Source of the DNA: Cytophagales bacterium | Lineage (GTDB): Bacteria; Bacteroidota; Bacteroidia; Cytophagales; 172606-1 | Direction of reading: 5' to 3' | NCBI GenBank assembly: GCA_025455595.1 | Contig: JALOMD010000008.1 | Span: forward strand, 1 to 15,373 | DNA: 15,373 nucleotides | Program-made: the position numbers and the translations under genes | Shown: piece by piece, positions 6,803 through 12,851 of the stretch | How the letters are laid out: the number at the start of each line of letters is the position of its first letter | Position numbering within the stretch: the first letter of the stretch is position 1 | Notes under the pieces: model-generated | The model's input: the letters and a program-made list of their open reading frames with translations, nothing else | The model's database searches: none | What the model was told of the DNA's origin: nothing

Positions 6803-6831
6803 CGTTTTGGGCGATTTTTGCTTAAAAAAAC
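6803..6831. repeat. intergenic palindrome copy (decaying)
   Basis: The arms are CGTTTTGGGC and GCTTAAAA. All changed pairs are G.T on the plus strand. It lies 66 bases upstream of the DM13 start. Confidence 0.6.
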
Positions 6832-6902
6832 TCCGATTGGCTCGGCAAAATGCGGCTTGCGTGATTGTCTGACGGTGTAACCACCCCGCCCTCCGGGCAC
6901 CC

Positions 6903-7039
6903 TCCCGACGAGTCGGGACAGGTTTCCTTGGAAATAAGGAGGGGAGTTCGCCCGTCTGTTGTCTTTTGCAAGCCTATGTTCCCGGTCATCCCGCAAGGCG
7001 GGATGACCTGCGTGGCAAAAGCGTCCCGACAAGTCGGGA
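6903..7039. repeat. cluster of three GC-rich palindromes
   Basis: TCCCGAC/GTCGGGA palindromes occur at 6903-6918 and 7024-7039. Between them is an 11 bp perfect stem, GGTCATCCCGC and its complement, with an AAG loop at 6984-7008. Together with the decayed palindrome at 6803 and a half-palindrome GCTCAAAACGC at 7042-7052, they account for most of the gap from 6738 to 7056, which holds no gene. On the minus strand the 7024 hairpin is followed by CGCTTTT, which might give weak termination after the ATP-grasp gene. Confidence 0.65.
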
Positions 7040-7056
7040 TTGCTCAAAACGCTGCG

Positions 7057-8157
7057 TTAGATTTTACGGCGGAAGTGCCGCCACACTTGTTGCAGCAACA
7101 GCCGCGCCGGGACGGGACGCACGCCACGGCGGCGGTTTTCGCGGCTGGTGCCGTAGATCAGATCAAGGTGACGCATCAGGTCGCGGTAGGCGGCCCGCAG
7201 CGTGTAGGCCGGGTCGTAGATGTGGGCCGGTTCGGCACTCACGCCGTTCAGTTCCAAAATGCGGATATTGCGGCCCGCGTACAAATCTTCCAAACTGCTC
7301 ACTCTCAAGTCGAAGCGGCCGTAGTCAAAGCCTGTGAAATCGCGTGCAATGCGACTGAAGACTTCGTGCAAACGGTCGTCGATCAGGTGATTTGCGTTGC
7401 GGAACAGCGTTCCCCGGCAGTGGTTGCCAATCGGTTCGAGCAGGCGTTTTTCACCGGCGGGCGGCACCTCGTTCATTGCCGCGTCGCCGAGGCGTTGGCG
7501 CATCCGCCGTAGCTGGAACCTCGCCCGGTCGCTTTGCTGCATCAGTTGCGCCAGCGTCGAACGCCCGTCGCCGGTGACCGACAGGAACTCCTTGGCCGTG
7601 ATTGAAGTGACGCGGCCTGCCGCTTCGCCGGGCACCCGGTGGAACATTACGCCCAGTTCGTAGGCAAAGTCCACGTACTCCTGCACAATCAACGCGCCGG
7701 TGTGGTTCGCCAAGTAGTCGCGCAGGGCGGCTTCGTCGTTTATTTTCTCCACGCGGGTGCCGCGTTCGCCCACGTCGGGCTTGCACACCACCGGAAATCC
7801 GATGTTGTGGGCTTCGAGTTGTGCAAGCACTTGTGCAAACGAGGCGTTCTGGGCAAAAAACAGCGAAAACGGCTTGTACGCGTCGGGCAGTTGGTCAAGG
7901 ATGCCGGTTTTGCTTTCGCCGAAAAACCCGCCCGCCTCAATGCCGGGGTTCACCGCCGTGAAAAACGTGAACGACCGGGCACGCCACGCCAGCCACAAGT
8001 AATACGGCAGCAGCGGCAGGTAGAACAGCCACCAGTCCCAGTACTCGTAATTGAGCAGCTTCACCCACCAGAGCGGCCGCTTGGCGGTTATTTGGCGGGC
8101 GGTTTGCCGTCCGGCCCATTTTGTTTCGTAGCCGATTTCCAATTCACTGCTCTTCAT
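7057..8157 (-). CDS. ATP-grasp family ligase
   Basis: This 366-residue protein begins with a Trp/Tyr-rich hydrophobic stretch (about 37-67), unusual for a soluble ligase and suggesting membrane association. The ATP-grasp core follows: a nucleotide-binding lysine in FPVVCKPDVG at 121-130, with a glycine-rich loop GERGT; the hinge ALIVQEYVD at 155-163; AKEFLSVTGDGRST at 188-201; and the metal-binding end ILELNGVSAEPAHIYDP at 300-316. This is the layout of the D-Ala-D-Ala ligase and carbamoyl-phosphate group, which join a carboxylate to an amine through an acyl phosphate. The substrate is unknown. Its ATG (8157) overlaps the end of the NRDE gene by 14 bases, so the two are almost certainly translated as a pair. 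Confidence 0.85.
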   Translation of the reverse strand: MKSSELEIGYETKWAGRQTARQITAKRPLWWVKLLNYEYWDWWLFYLPLLPYYLWLAWRARSFTFFTAVNPGIEAGGFFGESKTGILDQLPDAYKPFSLFFAQNASFAQVLAQLEAHNIGFPVVCKPDVGERGTRVEKINDEAALRDYLANHTGALIVQEYVDFAYELGVMFHRVPGEAAGRVTSITAKEFLSVTGDGRSTLAQLMQQSDRARFQLRRMRQRLGDAAMNEVPPAGEKRLLEPIGNHCRGTLFRNANHLIDDRLHEVFSRIARDFTGFDYGRFDLRVSSLEDLYAGRNIRILELNGVSAEPAHIYDPAYTLRAAYRDLMRHLDLIYGTSRENRRRGVRPVPARLLLQQVWRHFRRKI

Positions 8158-8869
8158 AGGCGGCTTTCAGGCTTTTGGTGGTGTGGTTGATCAAGTCTTC
8201 GTAGAGCATTTCCACGAGGCCGTTCAGGTTGGTCACGGCGGTGATGCTCACGGTGAAGACTTCGGAACGACGCATCCGCACGTCGTTGGTGGTGTCGCCG
8301 GTGCCGCCAAACCGATGGAACTGCAAAATGTCGTCCAGTTCAGGTTCCGGACGGCCCTTCAACCACTGGGCAAACCACTGCTCGCGTTGCCGCCGCACCA
8401 GGGCCGGGTACAGCGTCACCGACGACCAGACGTGCGGCTGCGTGGTGTCCACCTCGGCCACGTGCAATTGCGCCGCATTCCAACGCAACTCGCTCATTTC
8501 CAATGTGTCGCCTTCTTTCAGCACCAATAATGTAAACGGCTCAATGCCGGTGAAATCATACGTCTGGGCAAAATCCTGCACGCTGTTGAAGCGGAAAAAG
8601 TCAAGCACCATTAGCCCCCGGCTGCGGCGGTACGGCGGCTGCCGCACGTGCGCCTCGAAAGCCCCGTTGAGCAGCACCAGCGTGTAGCCGTTGTCGGCCG
8701 AGGCAATCCAGGTGCCTTGCGCCTCGGTGTCTTTCGGATAGACGGCCAAGACCCGGCCTTCCCGGTAAGGCTGCGGCGGGAACGCGGGCGGACGGAGACG
8801 GCTTTCGTCTCGGTTGGAAGCCAAGATGAAACGCTGCCCGCCCAACGGCAAAAAAGTGACAGTACACAT
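8144..8869 (-). CDS. NRDE (TANGO2-like) family protein
   Basis: This 241-residue protein has the family landmarks. It begins MCTVTF, with Cys2 placed to become the N-terminal residue after Met removal, and NRDE lies at 19-22 in FILASNRDES. It continues with GTWIASADNGYTLVLLNGAF and VLDFF. Distant similarity to N-terminal nucleophile hydrolases has been proposed for this family because of Cys2. Animal relatives (TANGO2) are linked to heme or lipid handling. The bacterial role is not established. It is the first gene of an overlapping pair with the ATP-grasp ligase. The start is ATG at 8869; the upstream DNA is AT-rich without a convincing promoter match. Confidence 0.88.
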   Translation of the reverse strand: MCTVTFLPLGGQRFILASNRDESRLRPPAFPPQPYREGRVLAVYPKDTEAQGTWIASADNGYTLVLLNGAFEAHVRQPPYRRSRGLMVLDFFRFNSVQDFAQTYDFTGIEPFTLLVLKEGDTLEMSELRWNAAQLHVAEVDTTQPHVWSSVTLYPALVRRQREQWFAQWLKGRPEPELDDILQFHRFGGTGDTTNDVRMRRSEVFTVSITAVTNLNGLVEMLYEDLINHTTKSLKAAYEEQ

Positions 8870-8938
8870 GTGTCGTTTAAAGTTTATCGTTTTGCGTTTA
8901 ATGTTTTTGGTTCATTCGTACCTCGAAGTATGGGTTTT

Positions 8939-8966
8939 CGTTTTGGGCAAAATTTGCCCAAAACGC
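8939..8966. repeat. intergenic palindrome, best-preserved copy
   Basis: Two perfect 13-base arms, CGTTTTGGGCAAA and its complement, surround a single central base. It is followed by the flank CGCCTGCGATTG, which is repeated after the copy at 9050. Confidence 0.9.
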
Positions 8967-8994
8967 CTGCGATTGTTTGTGACCCCTACAAACC

Positions 8995-9018
8995 GGTGCA
9001 AGCGAAGACGCTTGCACC
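8995..9018. repeat. 10 bp perfect hairpin
   Basis: GGTGCAAGCG and CGCTTGCACC enclose AAGA. It lies between two palindrome copies upstream of the NRDE gene and belongs to neither of their sequences. Confidence 0.6.
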
Positions 9019-9049
9019 AGCAATTTTGATGAATGAGTTATGAGTGAAG

Positions 9050-9077
9050 CGTTTTGAGCATTTTTTGCCTAAAACGC
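9050..9077. repeat. intergenic palindrome copy with shared flank
   Basis: The arms are CGTTTTGAGC and TGCCTAAAACG. The 3' flank CGCCTGCGATTG is identical to that of the copy at 8939, so the duplicated unit was longer than the palindrome here. Confidence 0.8.
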
Positions 9078-9165
9078 CTGCGATTGGTCGCTTAAAAGTT
9101 CTGATGTAGCCGGTTATGCGAACGGTTCGTGTCTCTACTGAACCGTGGGATTTCGTGGATATTTC

Positions 9166-9202
9166 CGTCTCGAGACGAACAAGTACCGCTTTTTAAAAAG
9201 CG
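9166..9202. repeat. two perfect palindromes after the DinB-like gene
   Basis: CGTCTCGAGACG (9166-9177) and CGCTTTTTAAAAAGCG (9187-9202) lie 9 bases apart, 33 bases beyond the DinB-like stop. With the elements at 8939-9077 they account for the structured parts of the 365-base gap at 8870-9234, where I see no gene. Confidence 0.55.
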
Positions 9203-9234
9203 ATGCACATTGGCAAAGTCTTGTTGTTATTCGC

Positions 9235-9741
9235 TCATTTACTCATTGACTTCTGGTACCGCGTCGTTGAGTAAGCCACGCCGAATGTTTCGGGCAGGCG
9301 CAGGTGCGGACAACTGGCTTCCACGCCGATGCGCACCAAGGCTAAATGATGAACGCAATGCTCAATGTTGTAGGCCAGTTCGCGGTAGAAAGTGGTCGGG
9401 ATGGCGATGCCCAAGGCACTGTCGTCCAGCGTCATGTGCAGTGTCAGGGCCACGTCTTGTTCCAAGGCCGCCAAACGGCCGCCCAATGAGGCAATGGCCT
9501 GTTGCGCCACTTCCGGCTCGGTTTCGAGGCGGAGGTTGCGTGGCCGTTTCTCATAATTGACCGAACCGGTTTGCAGTCCGTCGAGCAGGCATTGGTAGAA
9601 CTCAACCACGTGCCGCAAATGCTTGCCAATGGAACTGCCCGACAACACGCGCAACGGTGATTTGTACTCGGCCTCGGTAAGTTGGCAAACCAAGTCGCGC
9701 AGTTGTTCCAGTGTGTTTACGGAAGATTGTTGAAGGAGCAT
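9235..9741 (-). CDS. DinB-superfamily protein
   Basis: From the ATG at 9741 this is a 168-residue helical protein. Histidines at 41 and 44 (GKHLRHVVEFY) and at 128, 131 and 132 (NIEHCVHHLALVRIG) fit the three-histidine metal site of the DinB/YfiT four-helix bundle. YfiT-type enzymes use such a site for thiol-dependent transfer reactions, but many DinB-like proteins have no known activity and this one cannot be assigned. The frame stays open for 80 further codons, but that upstream part translates heptad repeats and element DNA, so I reject it. The gene stands alone, flanked by palindromes on both sides. Confidence 0.78.
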   Translation of the reverse strand: MLLQQSSVNTLEQLRDLVCQLTEAEYKSPLRVLSGSSIGKHLRHVVEFYQCLLDGLQTGSVNYEKRPRNLRLETEPEVAQQAIASLGGRLAALEQDVALTLHMTLDDSALGIAIPTTFYRELAYNIEHCVHHLALVRIGVEASCPHLRLPETFGVAYSTTRYQKSMSK

Positions 9742-9743
9742 GG

Positions 9744-9813
9744 TTGTAGGTTGGAAGTGGTAAGTTGTAAGTGGTAAGTAGGCAGTCTTGGGTAGTGAGT
9801 CTTGAGTCTTGAG
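9744..9813. repeat. heptad repeat array 5 (ten units)
   Basis: Units such as TGGTAAG, TTGTAAG, TCTTGGG and TCTTGAG repeat with period 7. The family of units changes partway from nnGTAAG to TCTTGRG. It begins three bases from the start codon of the DinB-like gene. Confidence 0.65.
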
Positions 9814-9848
9814 CAAAAAAAAGTTCAGTATCTTGAAAACCAACGTAT

Positions 9849-10051
9849 TAAGTGGTCGCGCAAAAGTTTTTTGGGAGGTGCCGCTTGGGATTACAAATCC
9901 CTGGCAGTCCGGTTCGGGATTGCAAATCCCGAACAGCCAATGGCTCTTTCGGATTTGCAAACGCAAGTTCGGCGAAGCCAATCCGAAAGCAACCTGTCCC
10001 GAATCTGCGATTCGACCCCAAGCGCACTAACAACTTTTGCTTGACCACTTA
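9849..10051. mobile_element. 203 bp element with 20 bp inverted ends and four nested hairpins
   Basis: The ends read TAAGTGGTC then GCGCAAAAGTT on the left, and TAAGTGGTC then AAGCAAAAGTT on the inverted right: 18 of 20 match. Inside are four hairpins with related stems: GGGATT/AATCCC (9887-9901); GTTCGGGATT/AATCCCGAAC with a GCA loop (9912-9934); CTTTCGGATT/AATCCGAAAG (9946-9989) with smaller internal pairings; and CGAATC/GATTCG (10000-10014). There is no protein-coding content. It resembles a REP or BIME cluster, or a MITE. I see no clear target duplication. It may depend on a transposase elsewhere in the genome. Confidence 0.65.
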
Positions 10052-10081
10052 CAAACGATTTTTCACTCCGAAGAGAGAAGG

Positions 10082-10116
10082 CTAATGACTGACTACTAAC
10101 GACTTGTCACTTATGT
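10082..10116. repeat. heptad repeat array 6 (five units)
   Basis: The units are CTAATGA, CTGACTA, CTAACGA, CTTGTCA and CTTATGT, with the leading CT fixed. It lies just outside the 203 bp element. Confidence 0.55.
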
Positions 10117-10145
10117 GTTTTCGGCAGCAGGTTTCGTGCCCGCCG

Positions 10146-10173
10146 CGTTTTGGGCATTTTTTGCCCAAAACGC
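10146..10173. repeat. intergenic palindrome directly after the YceI gene
   Basis: Perfect arms CGTTTTGGGCA and TGCCCAAAACG. It begins six bases beyond the YceI stop on the minus strand, followed on the same side by a CGCCTG flank. Confidence 0.85.
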
Positions 10174-10179
10174 CTGTTC

Positions 10180-10722
10180 TCAGTTCTTGGCTTGCCGGAC
10201 GGCCTTCATGCTGATGTCAATCGTCACTTCGTCGCCCATCACCCAACTGTTGCCGCCCACGTCGTAGGTGCGCCGGTCTATCTTGAAACTACCCGCAAAC
10301 ACACCGGTTCCGTTGGCTTCGGTAAATGTGAACGGGATTTCCACTTCCTTGGCAACGCCTTTCAGTGTCAGTTGGAACACGCCGTTGTACTTGCCGGTAC
10401 CCACCGCCGCCAGCCGCACCGATTTCAAAGTGATGCGCGGGTGGCTGGCTACGTCAAAATACTCGGCCTTGCGCAAGTGGTTGTCGCGGGCGTTGATCCC
10501 GGTGTCAATGGTGCGGGCATCCACCGAGGCTTCGATTTGCCCCTGCCCCGGTTGCGCCGGGTCGAAGCGGATGGTACCGCCAAAGCCGCCGAACGTGCCG
10601 TTCACCTTGATGCCCGCGTTGCGAATACTGAACTTGACAGTGGCGGATTGCGGTTTCCAGTCAGACTGCGCCACTGACGACACGATTGGAAGCAGGGCAG
10701 CGAGCAAAAACAACGGTTTCAT
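10180..10722 (-). CDS. YceI-family secreted protein
   Basis: At 180 residues this matches the family size. A signal peptide (about 1-18, ending SSVAQ) precedes the lipocalin-like barrel. Recognisable segments are SATVKFSIRNAGIKVNGTFGGFG, the DARTIDTGINARDNHLRKAEYFDVASHPRI region with its NHLRKAEYFD motif, and the LTLKGVAKEVEIPFTF segment. YceI-like proteins bind isoprenoid or other amphiphilic molecules in the periplasm; the ligand here is unknown. It is the last gene of the YHS-DoxX-barrel-YceI group, but 329 bases of palindrome array separate it from the barrel gene, so its expression may be uncoupled. The start is ATG at 10722. Confidence 0.92.
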   Translation of the reverse strand: MKPLFLLAALLPIVSSVAQSDWKPQSATVKFSIRNAGIKVNGTFGGFGGTIRFDPAQPGQGQIEASVDARTIDTGINARDNHLRKAEYFDVASHPRITLKSVRLAAVGTGKYNGVFQLTLKGVAKEVEIPFTFTEANGTGVFAGSFKIDRRTYDVGGNSWVMGDEVTIDISMKAVRQAKN

Positions 10723-10779
10723 ACGCGAGGGTTAGTGGTTCGATTCCGAAAAATGAAGAAATCGCCTGACAGTCAAAGC

Positions 10780-11022
10780 GTTTTAGGCAAATTTCGCCTA
10801 AAACGCAAGGTGGCACGGCCGCCACAACCATCTGTTTTAGGCAAATTTCGCCTAAAACGCAAGGTGGCACGGCCGCCACAACCATCTGTTTTAGGCAATT
10901 TTCGCCTAAAACGCACGGCGGCACGGTCGCCTCGACAATCTTGTTTTGGGTAAATTTTGCCTAAAACGCACGGCGGCACCGCCGCTACAACCATCTGTTT
11001 TGGGTAGATTTCGCTTAAAACG
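10780..11022. repeat. tandem array of five palindromes alternating with a second hairpin
   Basis: Palindromes start at 10780, 10834, 10888, 10943 and 10997, a period of 54, 54, 55 and 54 bases. Arms change together: GTTTTAGGC/GCCTAAAAC in the first three, GTTTTGGGT-type in the last two. Between them lies a GC-rich hairpin: GGTGGC ACG GCCGCC at 10809-10823 and 10863-10877, GGCGGC ACG GTCGCC at 10917-10931, and GGCGGC ACC GCCGCT at 10972-10986. All six pairs are kept in every copy, counting G.T as a pair on the plus strand. The array fills the space between the barrel and YceI genes. Both strands are open over it because the period is near a multiple of three; I do not consider it coding. Confidence 0.9.
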
Positions 11023-11051
11023 GCACGGCTGCACTTGCCTTGCCGCTGCTT

Positions 11052-11792
11052 TCAAAACCGGCGGCTCACGCCCAGCGTCAGCAGCGAGGCCTTGTTTCGG
11101 AAACGGTCGTTGGTCAGTTGCCCCACACGTTGCACGGGGCGGTCAGTGGTGTATTCGGTGAACATGAACTGGAAGCCCGCCTTCGCCGCCCATTTGTCGC
11201 TAAGCCAGTACCGCACGTACCACTCCGAGTTGAGGCTGCCCCGGTCGCTGTCGCTGATGAGCAGGATGTTGAAAGCCGTAGGCTTGGCGTTGGCGGCCGT
11301 GCCGCGTCCGTTGTTGACAAACGTGCCGTTCTGGCTGTTGCCGATACTGAAACCGATGGCATCAATGTTCATGCCTACGTCGAGCCGGTCTTTCAGTATG
11401 GGCGGCGTGTACGTCAGGTAAACAGCCGCGTTCAGGAAAACCACACGCGGGCCGGGAAGCCGCAGCGTATCCAAATTTGCAGCAATGGTTTCGCTGAACA
11501 AAGCCGCGAAACTCTCCTTGCCGCTCGTGATTGCAGCCGGTGCCGTAGTGTAGTCTTGATCGGAGCCAAAGTAGGCACTGAGCCGCAGCCCGTAGCCGAC
11601 TTTGAACCGCTGTTTGCCTTTGCCGAACCCATGCAGGCGGTGCCACGAAACGGCTCCGGCCGCTTGGCCGCCAGCCACATACACCGATGCCTCCGCCAAG
11701 TTGTCTTTCGACTGGACTTGGCCAAAAACGGGGGCCGCCAGCCAAAGCAAGGCGACAACCAAAGCGAGTTTTGTCAAAGCGTTTGTTTTCAT
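11052..11792 (-). CDS. predicted outer-membrane beta-barrel protein
   Basis: From the ATG at 11792 this is a 246-residue protein with a signal peptide (about 1-24, ending PVFGQ). The body has alternating hydrophobic and polar residues with aromatic girdle positions, such as FKVGYGLRLSAYFG, RVVFLNAAVYLTYT, LNSEWYVRYWLSDKWAAKAGFQFMF and a final LLTLGVSRRF. The terminal Phe is typical of proteins inserted by the BAM machinery. I do not recognise a specific family. It lies 5 bases after the DoxX gene and clearly belongs to that transcription unit. The frame continues upstream for 133 codons, but that part overlaps the DoxX gene in another frame and is not real. The final codon and stop (TTT TGA) read GGTTTTGA, like the edge of the palindrome. 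Confidence 0.75.
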   Translation of the reverse strand: MKTNALTKLALVVALLWLAAPVFGQVQSKDNLAEASVYVAGGQAAGAVSWHRLHGFGKGKQRFKVGYGLRLSAYFGSDQDYTTAPAAITSGKESFAALFSETIAANLDTLRLPGPRVVFLNAAVYLTYTPPILKDRLDVGMNIDAIGFSIGNSQNGTFVNNGRGTAANAKPTAFNILLISDSDRGSLNSEWYVRYWLSDKWAAKAGFQFMFTEYTTDRPVQRVGQLTNDRFRNKASLLTLGVSRRF

Positions 11793-11797
11793 GGTCT

Positions 11798-12217
11798 TTA
11801 GGAGTGGTTTTGTTTGGTACGAGGGAACAAACCGAGTACAAAATCGAAAGCGGTTTTTCGATACAGCAGCAGCAAGAACAGGCAACTTGCCCAAACCAAA
11901 ACAGCATAGGCAAACAACTGTCCGCCGTCGCCTTGCACACTGATGCCCAGTGTGGTGAAGTGAAAGAGGATGGCTCCGCTCATGGTACCCAGCCCCAGCA
12001 AGGCTCCCAGCCAAGTGAATCGCGGCATGAACAGCAGCACGGATGCAATCAACTCGACTACGCCCGAGCCGATGCGTCCCCACGGCTCCATCCCGACGGT
12101 TGTAAAAATGTAAACCGACTCTTCTGCGGCGGTAAACTTGAAAAACAACGTTTGCAGCAGGATAACAGCAGCCACCAAGCGGGCCACCCACGGCAGCAGT
12201 TTAAGCAGATTCTTCAT
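11798..12217 (-). CDS. DoxX-family membrane protein
   Basis: This 139-residue protein has the compact four-span layout of the family: spans at about 12-28, 48-64, 69-86 and 100-118. The family-like start is RLVAAVILLQTLFFKFTAAEESVYIFTTVGMEPWGRIGSG, with a Lys/Phe-rich end to span 1 and a helix carrying the conserved Glu-containing GVVELIASVLLF. It stops 5 bases before the barrel gene and follows the YHS gene by 154 bases. Some DoxX proteins work with partners in oxidative defence or sulfur oxidation; here a redox or lipid role with YceI and YHS proteins is only an inference. It is the second DoxX-like gene in the window and is not a close copy of the first. Confidence 0.85.
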   Translation of the reverse strand: MKNLLKLLPWVARLVAAVILLQTLFFKFTAAEESVYIFTTVGMEPWGRIGSGVVELIASVLLFMPRFTWLGALLGLGTMSGAILFHFTTLGISVQGDGGQLFAYAVLVWASCLFLLLLYRKTAFDFVLGLFPRTKQNHS

Positions 12218-12260
12218 GGTTGAAGCGGTTTTGGATAAGTGCCCGAAAATAGTTTTATCT

Positions 12261-12278
12261 GTCCCGACAGGTCGGGAC
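12261..12278. repeat. 8 bp perfect palindrome GTCCCGAC/GTCGGGAC
   Basis: It has the same TCCCGAC/GTCGGGA core as the copies at 6903 and 7024. It lies 43 bases upstream of the DoxX start. Confidence 0.55.
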
Positions 12279-12322
12279 GCTCGGCAATCATTTGGTAATC
12301 AGTCTGTCAATTTATTCAACCA

Positions 12323-12357
12323 AAGACTAAAGACTAACTACTAATGACCAAGTACTT
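12323..12357. repeat. heptad repeat array 7 (five units)
   Basis: The units are AAGACTA, AAGACTA, ACTACTA, ATGACCA and AGTACTT. It begins 14 bases beyond the YHS-gene stop, within the operon gap. Confidence 0.55.
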
Positions 12358-12371
12358 ACAAGCGACAGGTT

Positions 12372-12839
12372 TCAGAATTGTTGCGCACCCACAAACTTCC
12401 GCCAGTTGGCATCGGCGTTGCGGTGCAGGTTTGTTTCGTCGGCATTCCATTTGGGCAGGGTGTTGTTGAAAAACCGGTTGTAAAACAGGTACAACTTGCC
12501 GCCTTTCACTTTGTAGGTTTCCGGGTCAACGGGCACTTTCTCGCCTGTTTTGCCCATGGCGTAGGCGCACCAGCCGCCGTATTGCGGCTCGTAGGCGGCG
12601 GGCGTTTTGCGGAAAGCCTCCAGATTGGCTTTGCTGGAAAAAAGGTAGGTCACGCCTTGGTGGACAAGCGTCAGTTCGGAATTGCCTTTGCGTGGCTTGC
12701 CCGCAAAATAGCTCACCGGGTCGTAACCTTGCAGGGCCAGCCCTTGCTCAAGGTTGAATTCTTTCTTGCGTTCGGCAGCGGTTTGGGCATGGGCTGCGCC
12801 CACCACCAAACAGAGAACAATCATACACAGCGTTTTCAT
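12372..12839 (-). CDS. secreted YHS-domain protein
   Basis: From the ATG at 12839 this is a 155-residue protein. A signal peptide spans about 1-19 (ending GAAHAQ). The YHS-like signature follows at about 35-95: LQGYDPVSYFAG, then GVTYLFSSKANLEAFRKTPAAYEPQYGGWCAYAM. Such YHS proteins are common and exported in Bacteroidota and Proteobacteria. The domain is suspected to bind metal because it occurs in metal-handling proteins, but the secreted form is uncharacterised. It heads the group DoxX, barrel, YceI. An FNR-like inverted repeat and a TAGTTTTG box lie directly upstream. The frame can be extended 13 codons to an ATG at 12878, but that would include the promoter and lose the signal-peptide start, so I reject it. 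Confidence 0.88.
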   Translation of the reverse strand: MKTLCMIVLCLVVGAAHAQTAAERKKEFNLEQGLALQGYDPVSYFAGKPRKGNSELTLVHQGVTYLFSSKANLEAFRKTPAAYEPQYGGWCAYAMGKTGEKVPVDPETYKVKGGKLYLFYNRFFNNTLPKWNADETNLHRNADANWRKFVGAQQF

Positions 12840-12851
12840 GGGGTTTTGTCG

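Noticed and set aside
9742..9981. N-terminal extension of the DinB-like protein by 80 codons
   Set aside because: The extra region translates heptad repeats and part of the 203 bp element. The ATG at 9741 gives a protein of normal family length.
2461..10173. The palindromes as ordinary bidirectional intrinsic terminators
   Set aside because: Neither strand has a T-run after the hairpin (AAAACGC follows), several lie within an apparent operon, and a normal terminator with TTTTT exists at 6231-6257 for comparison.
10661..10953. Long open frames on both strands over the tandem array, giving proteins with repeated VLGKFRLK- or VLGEICLK-type motifs
   Set aside because: The 54-base period is a multiple of three, so any frame without a stop in one unit stays open in all. 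There is no plausible start context, and the DNA is better explained by paired arms.
10780..11022. CRISPR array
   Set aside because: Repeat and spacing lengths look CRISPR-like, but the 27-28 base spacers are nearly identical copies of a second hairpin and no cas gene is present.
11052..11792. Assigning the barrel protein to DUF5777
   Set aside because: DUF5777 proteins are often found near YceI, but the sequence features I associate with that family are not visible here, so I leave it as an unnamed barrel.
11793..12191. N-terminal extension of the barrel protein by 133 codons
   Set aside because: It overlaps the well-supported DoxX gene in another frame, and a clean signal peptide starts at the ATG at 11792.
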